Positions 37,572 to 46,845 of a stretch of 64,000 bases of DNA are shown piece by piece; within the stretch, counting starts at the first letter, position 1; every line of letters starts with the position of its first letter. The DNA is from Donghicola sp041224595 (lineage in GTDB: Bacteria; Pseudomonadota; Alphaproteobacteria; Rhodobacterales; Rhodobacteraceae): NCBI RefSeq assembly GCF_041224595.1, contig NZ_JBGFGN010000151.1:93842-157841 (forward strand), written 5' to 3'. Position numbers and translations under genes: made by a program. The notes beneath the pieces are model-generated. The model made no database searches and had not been told where the DNA came from. It saw nothing but the letters and a program-made list of their open reading frames with translations.

Positions 37572-39092
37572 ATGCGCGATTTCAAAAGCTTTGCGGCGAC
37601 GACAGCACTTGCCGTGATGTTAGGCGGATCGGTTCTGGCACAAGACGCGGGCGAGGTAATTACCAAGCAATATGACGACGGCGGCATCTACGAGGGCACG
37701 TTCAAAGACGGTCTTCAGGATGGCACCGGCACCTATCGTTTGCCGAACGGATTTACTTACACGGGCGATTGGGTCGCGGGTGAAATCCGCGGCGAAGGTG
37801 AGGCGCGTTTCCCCAACGGATCAGTCTATGTGGGCCAGTTCGCCAAGGGTAAACCCGATGGCGTCGGCAAAATCACCTTTGCCGATGGCGGCACCTACGA
37901 AGGCGAATGGGTCCAAGGTGAGATCACCGGCCAAGGCGTCGCCGACTACGCAACCGGCGTCCACTACGAAGGCGGCTTCCTAAAGGCGATGCATCACGGC
38001 AAAGGCCGGATGGAGAGCCCCGGCGGCTATGTTTACGAGGGTGACTGGGCCAACGGCGTCAAAGAGGGGCGCGGCACGATCACCTACCCCGACGGCGCGG
38101 TCTACGAGGGCGAAATCAAGGACGGCACCCGCGCGGGCGAGGGCACTTTGACCATGTCCGACGGACTGACCTATCAGGGCAACTGGTCCGACGGTCAAAT
38201 CAACGGCGTGGGCAAACTGACTCTGGCCAACGGCGACGTGTACGAAGGCGAACTGGTCGACGGCAAGCGTCAGGGTCAGGGCAAAGTCACCTATGCCAAC
38301 GGCGACACCTACGAAGGTGCGTTCGAAAATGACCAGCGCCACGGCCAAGGCACGTTCACCGGCGCGGACGGCTACGTCTACAACGGCGACTGGGTCAGCG
38401 GCGAAATTCAGGGGCGGGGCAAGATGACCTACCCCGACGGCTCGGTCTATGTGGGCGAAGTCGCCAAGGGTTTGCCCGATGGGCGCGGCACCATCCGCTA
38501 TCCCGATGGCAACAGCTACACGGGCGACTGGGAATCCGGCGTGATCGAAGGCGAGGGCAAGATCACTTATACCAACGGCCTGGTCTACGAGGGCGGCTTC
38601 AAAAACGCCCGCAACGATGGCCAAGGCGTCCTGACCATGCCCGACGGCTACCGCTACGAAGGAGAATGGTCGAACGGCGAACGTCAGGGCAAAGGCACAG
38701 CAACCTACGCAGACGGCACTGTCTACGAAGGGGACTTTGTCGCGGGCAAACGCGAGGGCACCGGCACCATCACCATGCCCGATGGCTTCCGCTACGAGGG
38801 TGAGTGGAAGAATGGCGAAATCAGTGGCGAAGGCACGGCGACCTATGCCAACGGGGACGTCTACCAAGGCACCTTTGTCGAAGGCAAACGTCAGGGCTTT
38901 GGCGTCATGCGCTACACCACCGGCCAGCAGACCGAAGGGCAGTGGGACAACGGTGCGCTCGTTACCGAAGGCGCAGAGGAGGTGCCAGCTGACACCGCGA
39001 CCAATGCGCCCGAAGTTCCTGCAGAGACTGAAACCGAGGCGCCTGCAAACGACGACGCAGAGCCTGAAGCAGAGGTCCCAGCAACCGAGTGA
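37572..39092 (+). CDS. Secreted MORN-repeat protein
   Basis: The 506-residue protein begins with a Sec signal peptide (cleavage likely after VLAQ, near residue 24). The mature part is almost entirely 23-residue MORN repeats (pattern GxxYxGxWxxGxxxGxGxxxxxx): 18 regular units plus one degenerate unit, followed by a low-complexity tail rich in Glu, Pro, Ala and Thr. MORN arrays form long, twisted beta sheets that may bind lipid or act as scaffolds; in this periplasmic or surface location the role is unknown. The repeats alternate between two forms with one break. A GAGGAG ribosome site precedes the ATG. Confidence 0.93.
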   Translation: MRDFKSFAATTALAVMLGGSVLAQDAGEVITKQYDDGGIYEGTFKDGLQDGTGTYRLPNGFTYTGDWVAGEIRGEGEARFPNGSVYVGQFAKGKPDGVGKITFADGGTYEGEWVQGEITGQGVADYATGVHYEGGFLKAMHHGKGRMESPGGYVYEGDWANGVKEGRGTITYPDGAVYEGEIKDGTRAGEGTLTMSDGLTYQGNWSDGQINGVGKLTLANGDVYEGELVDGKRQGQGKVTYANGDTYEGAFENDQRHGQGTFTGADGYVYNGDWVSGEIQGRGKMTYPDGSVYVGEVAKGLPDGRGTIRYPDGNSYTGDWESGVIEGEGKITYTNGLVYEGGFKNARNDGQGVLTMPDGYRYEGEWSNGERQGKGTATYADGTVYEGDFVAGKREGTGTITMPDGFRYEGEWKNGEISGEGTATYANGDVYQGTFVEGKRQGFGVMRYTTGQQTEGQWDNGALVTEGAEEVPADTATNAPEVPAETETEAPANDDAEPEAEVPATE

Positions 39093-39104
39093 CTTAAACG
39101 GGTG

Positions 39105-40640
39105 TCAGATAACCCCGCCCTGATCCATTCGGCGCAGCAGGCTATCGGCTTCAGAGAGCACCGTTTCGCGGTGCTCTTCGTCCATCCGGTCCCACGTGCG
39201 ATACATATTCCCCATGCGCGGGTTCTTTTCGAACCGCTCTCGGTGACGATCCAGAAAATGCCAGTACAGCAGGTTAAACGGGCAGGCCCCCTCACCCGTC
39301 TTCTTGCTGACTTTGTAGTGGCAGGATTTGCAGTGATCCGACATCCGATTGATGTAGCTGCCAGAGCTGACATAGGGCTTGGATCCCAATAGCCCCCCGT
39401 CGGCGAACTGGCTCATCCCGATTGTGTTCGGTGCCTCGACCCACTCATAGGCGTCCGCATAAACGCCCAAGTACCATTCGTGCACCTCGGCGGGATCAAC
39501 ACCCGCGAGTAGCGCGAAATTCCCCGTGATCATTAGTCGTTGGATGTGGTGCGCGTAGGCCTCTTCCTGAGTAACCTTAACCGCACATTCCACACACTTC
39601 ATCTTGGTCTCTGCGCCCCAGTAAAACGCGGGCAACTTGCGGCCATGCTCCAGCGCATTGCTCTGCATGTACTCGGGCCCCTGCAGGAAATAGATGCCGC
39701 GCACGTATTCCCGCCACCCAATGATCTGCCGGATGAACCCCTCGACCGCATTGATCGGCGCATTGCCGTTATCGTATTCCTTTGCAGCCGCCTCACAGAC
39801 CTCCAGCGGGTTCAACAGTCCCGCGTTGATGTAGGGCGACAGGATCGAATGATAGAGCCACTTCTGGTCCGTGAGCATTGCGTCCTGAAAGTCCCCAAAC
39901 TTGGGCAGCGCGTTCGTCATGAAGTCCTTCATCGCATCCAGCGCTTGCTCCCGCGTGGTCGCAAAAAAGAAGCCATCCAGATTGCCAAGATGGCTGTCGA
40001 ACCTGTCACCAACCAGATCCAGAACCTTCCGAACGTCTTCATCGGGTTCGAACCTTAGCGGGCCGTCGTGGCTCACATCGTCTGGCGCGGGCTTGCGGTT
40101 GTCGTGGTCGAAATTCCACTTTCCCTCGACCGGATCGTCGCCATCCATGAGCAAACCGGTCTTCCGCCGCATATCGCGATAGAAATACTCCATCCGCAGG
40201 GATTTGCGCCCCTCGGCCCAGTCCTGAAATTCGGTGTGCGATGCCAGAAAGCGATCATCGTTGAACATGTGCACGCTGACCGGACAATTCTCGAGCGCAC
40301 TGATCAAGCGGAACTCCCCCGGCTCGGTCGCGATGACCTCATGGGCGTCGAACTGTTTTGCGCGACGCATCAACTCACCGCAAATGCTATCACTGCCCTC
40401 GTCTTCGAACCGCTTGTACGCAACCTGCCAGCCGTCCGCCTCCAAAGCCTTCGCGAATTTGCGCATCGCAGCGAACAGAAAAGCAATCTTCTTCGGGTGA
40501 TGCTTCACATAGGTCGCCTCGTCTCCGACCTCAGCCATCACCACAACATCGCGGTCCTTATCCCCTTCGCGCAGGGCAGACAGGTCCATGGACAGCTGGT
40601 CCCCCAGAACCAGAATCAAGCGTCGTTTCTGGCTCACCAC
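39105..40640 (-). CDS. Iron-sulfur bacterial cryptochrome / (6-4) photolyase (PhrB/CryB type)
   Basis: The 511-residue protein matches the FeS-BCP photolyase group. The N-terminal part is the antenna domain starting RRLILVLGDQL; the C-terminal helical part binds FAD (GFIRQIIGWREYVRGIY, NALEHGRKLPAFYWGAET). The four cysteines expected to hold a 4Fe-4S cluster are visible: one in MKCVEC and three in CKSCHYKVSKKTGEGAC. Members repair (6-4) photoproducts or act as light sensors. It overlaps the SDR gene by seven bases, so the two are co-transcribed. Confidence 0.93.
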   Translation of the reverse strand: MVSQKRRLILVLGDQLSMDLSALREGDKDRDVVVMAEVGDEATYVKHHPKKIAFLFAAMRKFAKALEADGWQVAYKRFEDEGSDSICGELMRRAKQFDAHEVIATEPGEFRLISALENCPVSVHMFNDDRFLASHTEFQDWAEGRKSLRMEYFYRDMRRKTGLLMDGDDPVEGKWNFDHDNRKPAPDDVSHDGPLRFEPDEDVRKVLDLVGDRFDSHLGNLDGFFFATTREQALDAMKDFMTNALPKFGDFQDAMLTDQKWLYHSILSPYINAGLLNPLEVCEAAAKEYDNGNAPINAVEGFIRQIIGWREYVRGIYFLQGPEYMQSNALEHGRKLPAFYWGAETKMKCVECAVKVTQEEAYAHHIQRLMITGNFALLAGVDPAEVHEWYLGVYADAYEWVEAPNTIGMSQFADGGLLGSKPYVSSGSYINRMSDHCKSCHYKVSKKTGEGACPFNLLYWHFLDRHRERFEKNPRMGNMYRTWDRMDEEHRETVLSEADSLLRRMDQGGVI

Positions 40641-41299
40641 GGAATCTCCTTCATCGCGTAGTCGTAAAATCCACCGGACTGCTCGACTGTCAGCCCTTCC
40701 AGCACATCCACCAGACGCACAGCTGCGTCCTCGGGCGAAACCGCGGGATGCCGACCCAAATACTTGCGAGTGAACTCGGTCGCGACAGTCCCCGGATGCA
40801 AAGCGACGCAGATATGCTCTTTGTGCGTCCGCCCCAATTCAATCGCTGCCCCCCGCACGATCTGGTTCACCGCCGCTTTGGCCGCGCGATAACTGTGCCA
40901 GCCGCCCAACCGATTATCCCCAATACTGCCGACACGCGCGGACAACACTGCCAGCACCGACCGCCCCTCTTTCGGCAGCAACCGCACCGCATGCTTTAGA
41001 ACCAAGGCCGGCCCAATGCAGTTCACCGCAAACTGATCCGCCATCGCCTTGGCATCCAACTGGCGCACAGACTTCTCTGGCGCTGCGCCATCCACCTCAA
41101 GGGCACCCGTGGCGTTGAACACCACATCAAACGGCCCCTCCAGACGCCCGAGAACTTCGGCAACAGAGGCCTCATCCGTGACATCCAGCCCATCCGCCGA
41201 CCGCGACACACCAACGACATCATATCCGCGACGCGAAAACTCCGCGCGCATAGCCGATCCGATTCCCCCCGATGCCCCGATCACCAATGCCCGTTTCAT
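40634..41299 (-). CDS. Short-chain dehydrogenase/reductase, C-factor type
   Basis: The 221-residue SDR has the NAD(P)-binding GASGGIGSA at the N-terminus, NATG, a serine in LSARVGSIGDN, and the catalytic pair in SYRAAKAAVNQ (Y-x3-K). The short length and the KxxH-like C-terminus fit CsgA/C-factor-type SDRs. The substrate is unknown. It lies directly upstream of the photolyase gene, with which it overlaps; such pairs are common near cryptochrome genes in this group, but I cannot assign a shared role. Confidence 0.88.
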   Translation of the reverse strand: MKRALVIGASGGIGSAMRAEFSRRGYDVVGVSRSADGLDVTDEASVAEVLGRLEGPFDVVFNATGALEVDGAAPEKSVRQLDAKAMADQFAVNCIGPALVLKHAVRLLPKEGRSVLAVLSARVGSIGDNRLGGWHSYRAAKAAVNQIVRGAAIELGRTHKEHICVALHPGTVATEFTRKYLGRHPAVSPEDAAVRLVDVLEGLTVEQSGGFYDYAMKEIPW

Positions 41300-41446
41300 G
41301 CACGCCCCTTGCAGACTTCTTTTTGCGATAAATACTCAACAGCGTGCGGCCCGAAGCCCGCAAACACCTTCTGGACAAGGCACCTAGCCTTGATGCAGGC
41401 CCAATCAACAAATCGGCTCTTTTCTTCCCTGCATCGGCATGTATAG

Positions 41447-41545
41447 ATGCGCGCCATGATGATGATGGGACATATTGCGTCGAACGCACCTGCTGGCCGT
41501 GCTCTTGCACAGGCCCTGTCCCTACTTCTCCTAACTCGCCTCTGA
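41447..41545 (+). CDS. leuL: Leucine-rich leader peptide of leuA
   Basis: A short frame from ATG 41447 (or ATG 41456, 41459, 41462 or 41465 in the same frame) ends in TGA at 41543. Its last codons read LSLLLLTRL, with six leucine codons within nine, the hallmark of a transcription-attenuation leader for leucine biosynthesis. The stop codon lies inside the 5' arm of the hairpin at 41539-41575. The start choice is open because no clear ribosome site is seen. Confidence 0.75.
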   Translation: MRAMMMMGHIASNAPAGRALAQALSLLLLTRL

Positions 41546-41575
41546 GCGTGCCCGATGGGCGCGTCCGCTCAGAGG
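41539..41575 (+). promoter_or_regulatory. Attenuator hairpin upstream of leuA
   Basis: CCTCTGAGCG (41539-41548) pairs perfectly with CGCTCAGAGG (41566-41575), and the loop holds a second small stem GCCC-GAT-GGGC. The leader stop codon sits in the left arm, so ribosome stalling at leucine codons would change folding. There is no clear T run after the stem, which leaves open whether it terminates transcription or blocks translation. Confidence 0.65.
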
Positions 41576-41643
41576 AGTTATCTATCGCGCCCCTGTTTAC
41601 CCATGAACAGCCCTCGGGCTCCGGAGAATAAAGCGAGATTCCT

Positions 41644-43203
41644 ATGACTACTGCGACCAACCGCGTCAAAATTTTCGACACCACCCTGCGTGACGGCGAG
41701 CAAAGCCCCGGCGCGACCATGACCCACGATGAGAAGCTCGAAATTGCAGAGCTTCTGGATCAGATGGGTGTCGATATCATCGAAGCGGGCTTCCCGATCG
41801 CATCCGAAGGCGACTTCCGGGCCGTATCCGAGATCGCGCAGCGCAGCCAGAACGCCACCATCTGTGGCCTTGCCCGCGCGAACTTCAAAGATATCGACCG
41901 CTGCGCCGAGGCTGTGCGCAACGCCGCCAAGCCGCGCATCCACACCTTTATCGGCACATCACCCCTGCACCGCGCCATCCCGAACCTGACGCAGGATGAA
42001 ATGGCCGAGCGTATCCATGACACGGTGACCCACGCCCGAAACTTAGTCGAAGACGTGCAGTGGTCGCCCATGGACGCGACCCGCACTGAGTGGGACTATC
42101 TTTGCCGTGTGATCGAAATCGCGATCAAAGCTGGCGCAACCACCATCAACATTCCTGACACCGTGGGCTACACCGCCCCGCGTGAAAGCGCAGACCTGAT
42201 CAGCCGCCTGATCGAAACCATACCCGGCGCGGACGAGATCACATTCGCGACCCACTGCCACAACGACCTTGGCATGGCGACGGCAAACTCGCTGGCTGCT
42301 GTCGAAGGCGGCGCGCGCCAGATCGAGTGCACCATCAACGGCCTTGGCGAACGTGCGGGCAACACCGCACTCGAAGAAGTCGTGATGGCGCTGAAAGTGC
42401 GCAACGATATCATGCCTTTCACCACGGGCATCGACACCACCAAGATCATGAACATCTCGCGCCGGGTTGCTTCGGCGTCGGGCTTCAACGTTCAGTACAA
42501 CAAGGCAATCGTCGGCAAGAACGCCTTCGCCCACGAAAGCGGCATCCACCAGGATGGCATGCTCAAGAACGCTGAAACATTCGAGATCATGCGCCCTGCC
42601 GATGTGGGTCTGTCGGGCACTTCGCTGCCCCTTGGTAAGCACTCGGGCCGCGCTGCGCTGCGTGCGAAGCTCAAAGACCTTGGCTATGACGTTGCTGACA
42701 ACGAGCTGATGGACATCTTTGTCCGCTTCAAAGAGCTCGCTGACCGCAAGAAAGAGGTCTACGACGAGGATATCGTCGCGTTGGTCCAGGCTGGCGCACC
42801 CGCGAGCGAGCATCTGAAGGTCAAGTTCCTGCGGGTGATCTGCGGCACCGAAGCGCCTCAGTCCGCCGACCTGACCATGACCGTCGATGGTGAGGACAAA
42901 CAGGTCACCGCACAGGGTGACGGCCCCGTCGATGCGACCTTCAACGCGGTCAAAGCTCTGTTCCCCCACGGCGCGCGCCTGCAGCTTTATCAAGTGCACG
43001 CCGTGACCGAGGGCACGGATGCACAGGCCACCGTCACCGTGCGTCTGGAAGAGGATGGTTTGGTTGTTACCGGTCAGTCAGCGGACACCGACACCGTGGT
43101 CGCCAGCGCAAAAGCCTATGTCGGCGCGCTGAACCGACTGATCGTCCGCCGCCAGAAATCGGGCAAAGACACCAAAGAGGTCAGCTACAAAGACACCGTT
43201 TGA
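41644..43203 (+). CDS. leuA: 2-Isopropylmalate synthase
   Basis: This 519-residue enzyme condenses acetyl-CoA with 2-oxoisovalerate in the first committed step of leucine synthesis. The N-terminal TIM-barrel has IFDTTLRDGEQSPGA and the HCHNDLGMATANS metal motif; NGLGERAGNTALEEV follows. The C-terminal 120 residues form the LeuA regulatory domain that binds leucine. About 340 bases separate it from the SDR gene and contain the leader peptide and attenuator. Confidence 0.96.
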   Translation: MTTATNRVKIFDTTLRDGEQSPGATMTHDEKLEIAELLDQMGVDIIEAGFPIASEGDFRAVSEIAQRSQNATICGLARANFKDIDRCAEAVRNAAKPRIHTFIGTSPLHRAIPNLTQDEMAERIHDTVTHARNLVEDVQWSPMDATRTEWDYLCRVIEIAIKAGATTINIPDTVGYTAPRESADLISRLIETIPGADEITFATHCHNDLGMATANSLAAVEGGARQIECTINGLGERAGNTALEEVVMALKVRNDIMPFTTGIDTTKIMNISRRVASASGFNVQYNKAIVGKNAFAHESGIHQDGMLKNAETFEIMRPADVGLSGTSLPLGKHSGRAALRAKLKDLGYDVADNELMDIFVRFKELADRKKEVYDEDIVALVQAGAPASEHLKVKFLRVICGTEAPQSADLTMTVDGEDKQVTAQGDGPVDATFNAVKALFPHGARLQLYQVHAVTEGTDAQATVTVRLEEDGLVVTGQSADTDTVVASAKAYVGALNRLIVRRQKSGKDTKEVSYKDTV

Positions 43204-43227
43204 TCGGGTTTTTGACCTCACAGTCTT

Positions 43228-43254
43228 GGGGCTGGCCATTGGGCCGGCCCTTTT
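43228..43254 (+). terminator. leuA terminator
   Basis: GGGCTGGCC (43229-43237) pairs with GGCCGGCCC (43242-43250) and is followed by TTTTC on the plus strand, 25 bases after the leuA stop codon. Confidence 0.85.
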
Positions 43255-43290
43255 CTTTGTCAGCGGTGCGCTTGGCCACTGATGCGACGT

Positions 43291-43315
43291 GAGTATTTTC
43301 GCAAAGCAGAAAGAG
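43291..43315 (+). repeat. Dispersed intergenic repeat, diverged core
   Basis: GAGTATTTTCGCAAAGCAGAAAGAG lies between the convergent leuA and rlmJ genes. It is a diverged form of the core found at 34994, 50838 and, in reverse, 8890. Confidence 0.5.
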
Positions 43316-43331
43316 CAGGTGCGGCGAAAGC

Positions 43332-44114
43332 TCAGCGGTTGAAGAGCTTGTCGACCTGCTTCATCGCGTCTTCGGTCCCCCAAGGCGCGTTCGCGATGTA
43401 CATGCCAGAGCCGATCATGCGGTGCCCTTCTCGGACGGGCGGGAAACGGACCTCGTGCACCATAGCGTTCGGCAGGTCTTGGGACTTCAGCGCAGCGATC
43501 ATCGGCTTGTGGGCGTCCGAGGTCAGGATTGGATACCACAGGGCGATGATCCCCACGTTCCACTTGCGATGCAGGTTCGCAATCTCGCGCGGGATACGCG
43601 CGTAGTCCTCTTTGACCTCGTAGCTGGGGTCGATCAGGCAGAGCCCGCGGCGCGGGGTCGGCGGGCACATGGCTTGGGCCAGTTCAAAGCCATCCTGTTT
43701 GTGCACTTTGGCACCCGTTCCGCGCATCGCCGTGCGCAGGGCATCGAATTCACGCGGGTGCAATTCGGCCAGATTGATGCTGTCCATCGGCCGCAAGAGC
43801 TGCGCCGCGATCATCGGAGAACCCGGATAAGCCGTCGCGCCATGCTGTTCGCGGATCGCAGTCACAGCCCGCACGTAGGGATGATCTGCGGGCAGAGCCT
43901 TGCGGGCCAGCGCAGACGTGATCCCTGCCTCGGCCTCGCCTGTTTTCACCGCCTCTGGCGCGTCCAACATGTACAAACCGCGCCCCGAGTGGGTCTCGAC
44001 GTAGGACAGGGGTTTGTCCTTTTGCGTCAAATAGGACAGGACCGCCGCAAGAAGCATGTGCTTTTGCAGATCTGCGGGATTACCGGCGTGGTAGATGTGT
44101 TGATAGGACAGCAT
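43332..44114 (-). CDS. rlmJ: 23S rRNA (adenine(2030)-N6)-methyltransferase RlmJ
   Basis: The protein of about 260 residues begins MLSYQHIYHAGNPADLQKH and contains VETHSGRGLYML (SAM-binding region) and LIDPSYEVKEDY, the DPPY-type catalytic motif in a DPSY form. This fits RlmJ/ComJ, which methylates A2030 in 23S rRNA. The start at 44114 is the family N-terminus; an in-frame extension to 44219 has no similarity. It is divergent from mreB. Confidence 0.92.
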   Translation of the reverse strand: MLSYQHIYHAGNPADLQKHMLLAAVLSYLTQKDKPLSYVETHSGRGLYMLDAPEAVKTGEAEAGITSALARKALPADHPYVRAVTAIREQHGATAYPGSPMIAAQLLRPMDSINLAELHPREFDALRTAMRGTGAKVHKQDGFELAQAMCPPTPRRGLCLIDPSYEVKEDYARIPREIANLHRKWNVGIIALWYPILTSDAHKPMIAALKSQDLPNAMVHEVRFPPVREGHRMIGSGMYIANAPWGTEDAMKQVDKLFNR

Positions 44115-44272
44115 AGCGCCTCTTACCCGTGCAAGTGGCCCCAAGGAAAGGCGGAATGGTGCTGATTTGACCGTTCTGGCCCCTTTTCCGCGGCGAAATG
44201 CGCCCCTATAAGGTCTCACGCCTGCCTCTCTGAAGTCGCGGGTTTCGAATTATTTAATGTGAGGCCTCCACA

Positions 44273-45319
44273 ATGGCGTTCCTTGGAAGTTTGCAGGGCG
44301 TATTTTCATCTGACATGGCGATCGACCTCGGCACCGCCAACACTCTGGTTTACGTGAAGGGTCGCGGTGTGATCCTGTCCGAGCCCTCTGTGGTCGCTTA
44401 TCACGTCAAGGACGGCACCAAGAAAGTGCTGGCTGTCGGCGAAGATGCAAAGCTGATGCTGGGCCGTACTCCTGGCAGCATCGAGGCCATCCGCCCCATG
44501 CGCGAAGGTGTCATCGCGGACTTCGACGTCGCCGAAGAGATGATCAAGCACTTCATCCGCAAAGTGCACAAGCGCTCGACTTTTTCGAAGCCCAAGATCA
44601 TCGTTTGTGTCCCCCACGGCGCGACCCCTGTTGAAAAGCGCGCGATCCGCCAGTCGGTTCTGTCCGCAGGTGCCCGCCGCGCTGGCCTGATTGCAGAGCC
44701 CATTGCGGCCGCGATCGGTGCAGGGATGCCCATCACCGACCCGACCGGCAACATGGTCGTGGATATCGGCGGTGGTACCACCGAAGTTGCGGTTCTTTCG
44801 CTGGGTGACATCGTTTACGCACGTTCGGTTCGCGTCGGTGGTGACCGGATGGACGAGGCAATTATAAACTATCTGCGCCGCCAGCATAACCTGCTCATCG
44901 GTGAAGCCACTGCAGAGCGTATCAAGACCAGCATCGGCACCGCCCGTATGCCCGACGATGGCCGCGGTGCATGTATGTTGATCCGTGGTCGCGACCTGCT
45001 GAACGGTGTTCCCAAAGAGATCGAAATCAGCCAAGGCCAAGTTGCCGAAGCCCTGAGCGAACCCGTGCAGTCGATCTGCGAAGCCGTGATGACCGCGCTG
45101 GAAGCGACACCGCCGGATCTGGCGGCGGACATCGTGGACCGCGGTGTGATGCTGACTGGCGGCGGCGCGCTGCTGGGTGAACTGGATCTGGCCCTGCGCG
45201 AGGCAACAGGTCTTGCGATCAGCGTTGCGGACGACAGCCTGAACTGTGTGGCCTTGGGCACCGGCAAAGCGCTGGAATACGAAAAGCAGCTGCGTCACGT
45301 CATCGACTACGACAGCTGA
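44273..45319 (+). CDS. mreB: Rod-shape-determining protein MreB
   Basis: The 348-residue actin homologue forms membrane-associated filaments that guide lateral-wall synthesis. Seen in order: FSSDMAIDLGTANTLVYVKG (phosphate 1), MVVDIGGGTTEVAVLSLG (phosphate 2), an amphipathic start (MAFLGSLQGVF) for membrane contact, and MLTGGGALLGELD for adenosine binding. Length fits the family. It is the first gene of mreB-mreC-mreD-mrdA-mrdB. Confidence 0.97.
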   Translation: MAFLGSLQGVFSSDMAIDLGTANTLVYVKGRGVILSEPSVVAYHVKDGTKKVLAVGEDAKLMLGRTPGSIEAIRPMREGVIADFDVAEEMIKHFIRKVHKRSTFSKPKIIVCVPHGATPVEKRAIRQSVLSAGARRAGLIAEPIAAAIGAGMPITDPTGNMVVDIGGGTTEVAVLSLGDIVYARSVRVGGDRMDEAIINYLRRQHNLLIGEATAERIKTSIGTARMPDDGRGACMLIRGRDLLNGVPKEIEISQGQVAEALSEPVQSICEAVMTALEATPPDLAADIVDRGVMLTGGGALLGELDLALREATGLAISVADDSLNCVALGTGKALEYEKQLRHVIDYDS

Positions 45320-45356
45320 GGTGGGCCGCTGCGGCGGCTGCGTGCTGGAGTAAATT

Positions 45357-46316
45357 TTGGCAAAGCACGGAAACAACGGCGAAGACTATTACGCACCGCT
45401 ACGCAGATTGGGCTTGGCGGTGCTTATACTTTTGCTGTCTGCGATCTTCTTGGTCTGGCGGGTCGACTCGCCCCGTGTCGAACGCTTTCGGATGGCAGTC
45501 ATCGACCGCGTTGTGCCGAGCATGGATTGGGCGATGGCCCCCGTGACCGCGACGGTCGAACTGTTTCGCGACCTGCAGAGCTATCGCCGCCTGACCGAAC
45601 AGAACACCGAGCTGCGCCGCGAATTGCAGCAGATGAAGGCGTGGAAAGAGGCGGCACTTCAGCTAGAACAAGAGAACGCGCGCCTTCTGGACCTGAACAA
45701 CATGCGGTTGGACCCCGCGCTGACCAAGATCTCTGGCGAGGTTCTGGCCGATAGCGGCTCGCCCTTCCGTCAGTCGGTGCTGCTGAACGTGGGTGCACGT
45801 GACGGAATCGTTGACGGGTGGGCCACCATGGACGGGATCGGCCTTGTGGGCCGTATCGCAGGCGTGGGGGAGCGCACCAGCCGCGTGATCCTGCTAACCG
45901 ACACCAACAGCCGTGTGCCCGTCAGTGTGCAGCCCTCTGGCCAACGCGCGATGATTGTGGGTGACAACACCCCCGCCCCGCCGCTGGAGTTCATAGAAAA
46001 CTCCGATCTTGTGCGCCCCGGAGACCGCGTTGTGTCGTCTGGTGACGGCGGAGTGTTCCCCGCCGGCCTCTTGGTCGGTCAGGTTGCCCAAGACCGCAAT
46101 GGGCGCCTGCGTGTGCGTCTGGCTGCCGATTACGAACGGCTCAAGTTCCTTAAGGTACTACGCAGCCAACCGGCCGAAGATATCGGCACACATGGGGGTC
46201 TTGTTGCCCCTCTGACATCGTCCGAGGGTTTTCCCGATGCAGTGGATTTGGGTGTCCCCGTCGAGGCGCCCGAGCTGAGTACCGGCGCGCCAGAGGCCAA
46301 TGCCAATGGCGGATAG
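45357..46316 (+). CDS. mreC: Rod-shape-determining protein MreC
   Basis: The 319-residue protein has one transmembrane helix near residues 19-35 (LAVLILLLSAIFLVW), a periplasmic coiled coil (about 70-115) and the beta-barrel MreC domain (SGEVLADSGSPFRQSVLLNVGARDGI). It links MreB with the wall-synthesis enzymes. The start is TTG at 45357, supported by GGAG eight bases upstream; the frame has no nearby ATG that would keep the N-terminal cytoplasmic part. Confidence 0.92.
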   Translation: MAKHGNNGEDYYAPLRRLGLAVLILLLSAIFLVWRVDSPRVERFRMAVIDRVVPSMDWAMAPVTATVELFRDLQSYRRLTEQNTELRRELQQMKAWKEAALQLEQENARLLDLNNMRLDPALTKISGEVLADSGSPFRQSVLLNVGARDGIVDGWATMDGIGLVGRIAGVGERTSRVILLTDTNSRVPVSVQPSGQRAMIVGDNTPAPPLEFIENSDLVRPGDRVVSSGDGGVFPAGLLVGQVAQDRNGRLRVRLAADYERLKFLKVLRSQPAEDIGTHGGLVAPLTSSEGFPDAVDLGVPVEAPELSTGAPEANANGG

Positions 46317-46845
46317 CGAGTTTCCAGGCCGCTGGGTCCTGACCCTTGGCTATGTGACGGTGTGCGCGGCCTTGATGTTTACGCGCCTTTTGCCGCTCGA
46401 CTCGTTACCGCCATCATGGGCGGGGCCTGACCTCGTGATTTGCGTGACAATGGCGTGGATGCTGCGCCGCCCCGATTCGGTCCCGATGATCGTCATCGCT
46501 GCAGTTGCGCTCATGGCCGACTTCCTCTTCCAGCGCCCGCCCGGATTGTGGGCCGCGATCACGCTCGGGCTCAGCGACTTTTTGCGCAGACGCGAAGAGG
46601 GCCTGCGGGATGCGCCCTTTCCCATCGAATGGGGCGTCGTCAGTCTGGCATTTGTGATCTCCAAGGTGTTGTACCGCGTGATGCAGACATTATTTGTGGT
46701 GCCCAACGAGCCTCTGGGGCTAACCTTGACCCAGATCGTTGTCACAATCGCAGCCTACCCGCTGGTCGTCCTGACGCTGAACACCGTTTTCAAATTGCGC
46801 AGGGCCGCCCCCGGTGAGGTCGATTCTCTGGGGCACAAACGATGA
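46306..46845 (+). CDS. mreD: Rod-shape-determining protein MreD
   Basis: The protein of about 179 residues is hydrophobic with five or six predicted helices (ALMFTRLLPLD, PMIVIAAVALMADFL, WGVVSLAFVISKVLY, LTQIVVTIAAYPLVV), as expected for MreD. It overlaps the end of mreC, and its stop overlaps the mrdA start as ATGA. ATG 46306 has an AGAGG site at good spacing; ATG 46300 is also possible. Sequence conservation of MreD is weak, so the call leans on context. Confidence 0.88.
   Translation: MADSEFPGRWVLTLGYVTVCAALMFTRLLPLDSLPPSWAGPDLVICVTMAWMLRRPDSVPMIVIAAVALMADFLFQRPPGLWAAITLGLSDFLRRREEGLRDAPFPIEWGVVSLAFVISKVLYRVMQTLFVVPNEPLGLTLTQIVVTIAAYPLVVLTLNTVFKLRRAAPGEVDSLGHKR

Noticed and set aside
37660..38940. 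Regular 69-base DNA periodicity resembling a repeat array
   Set aside because: It is the coding trace of 23-residue MORN repeats, not CRISPR or satellite DNA; spacers and conserved repeats are not present.
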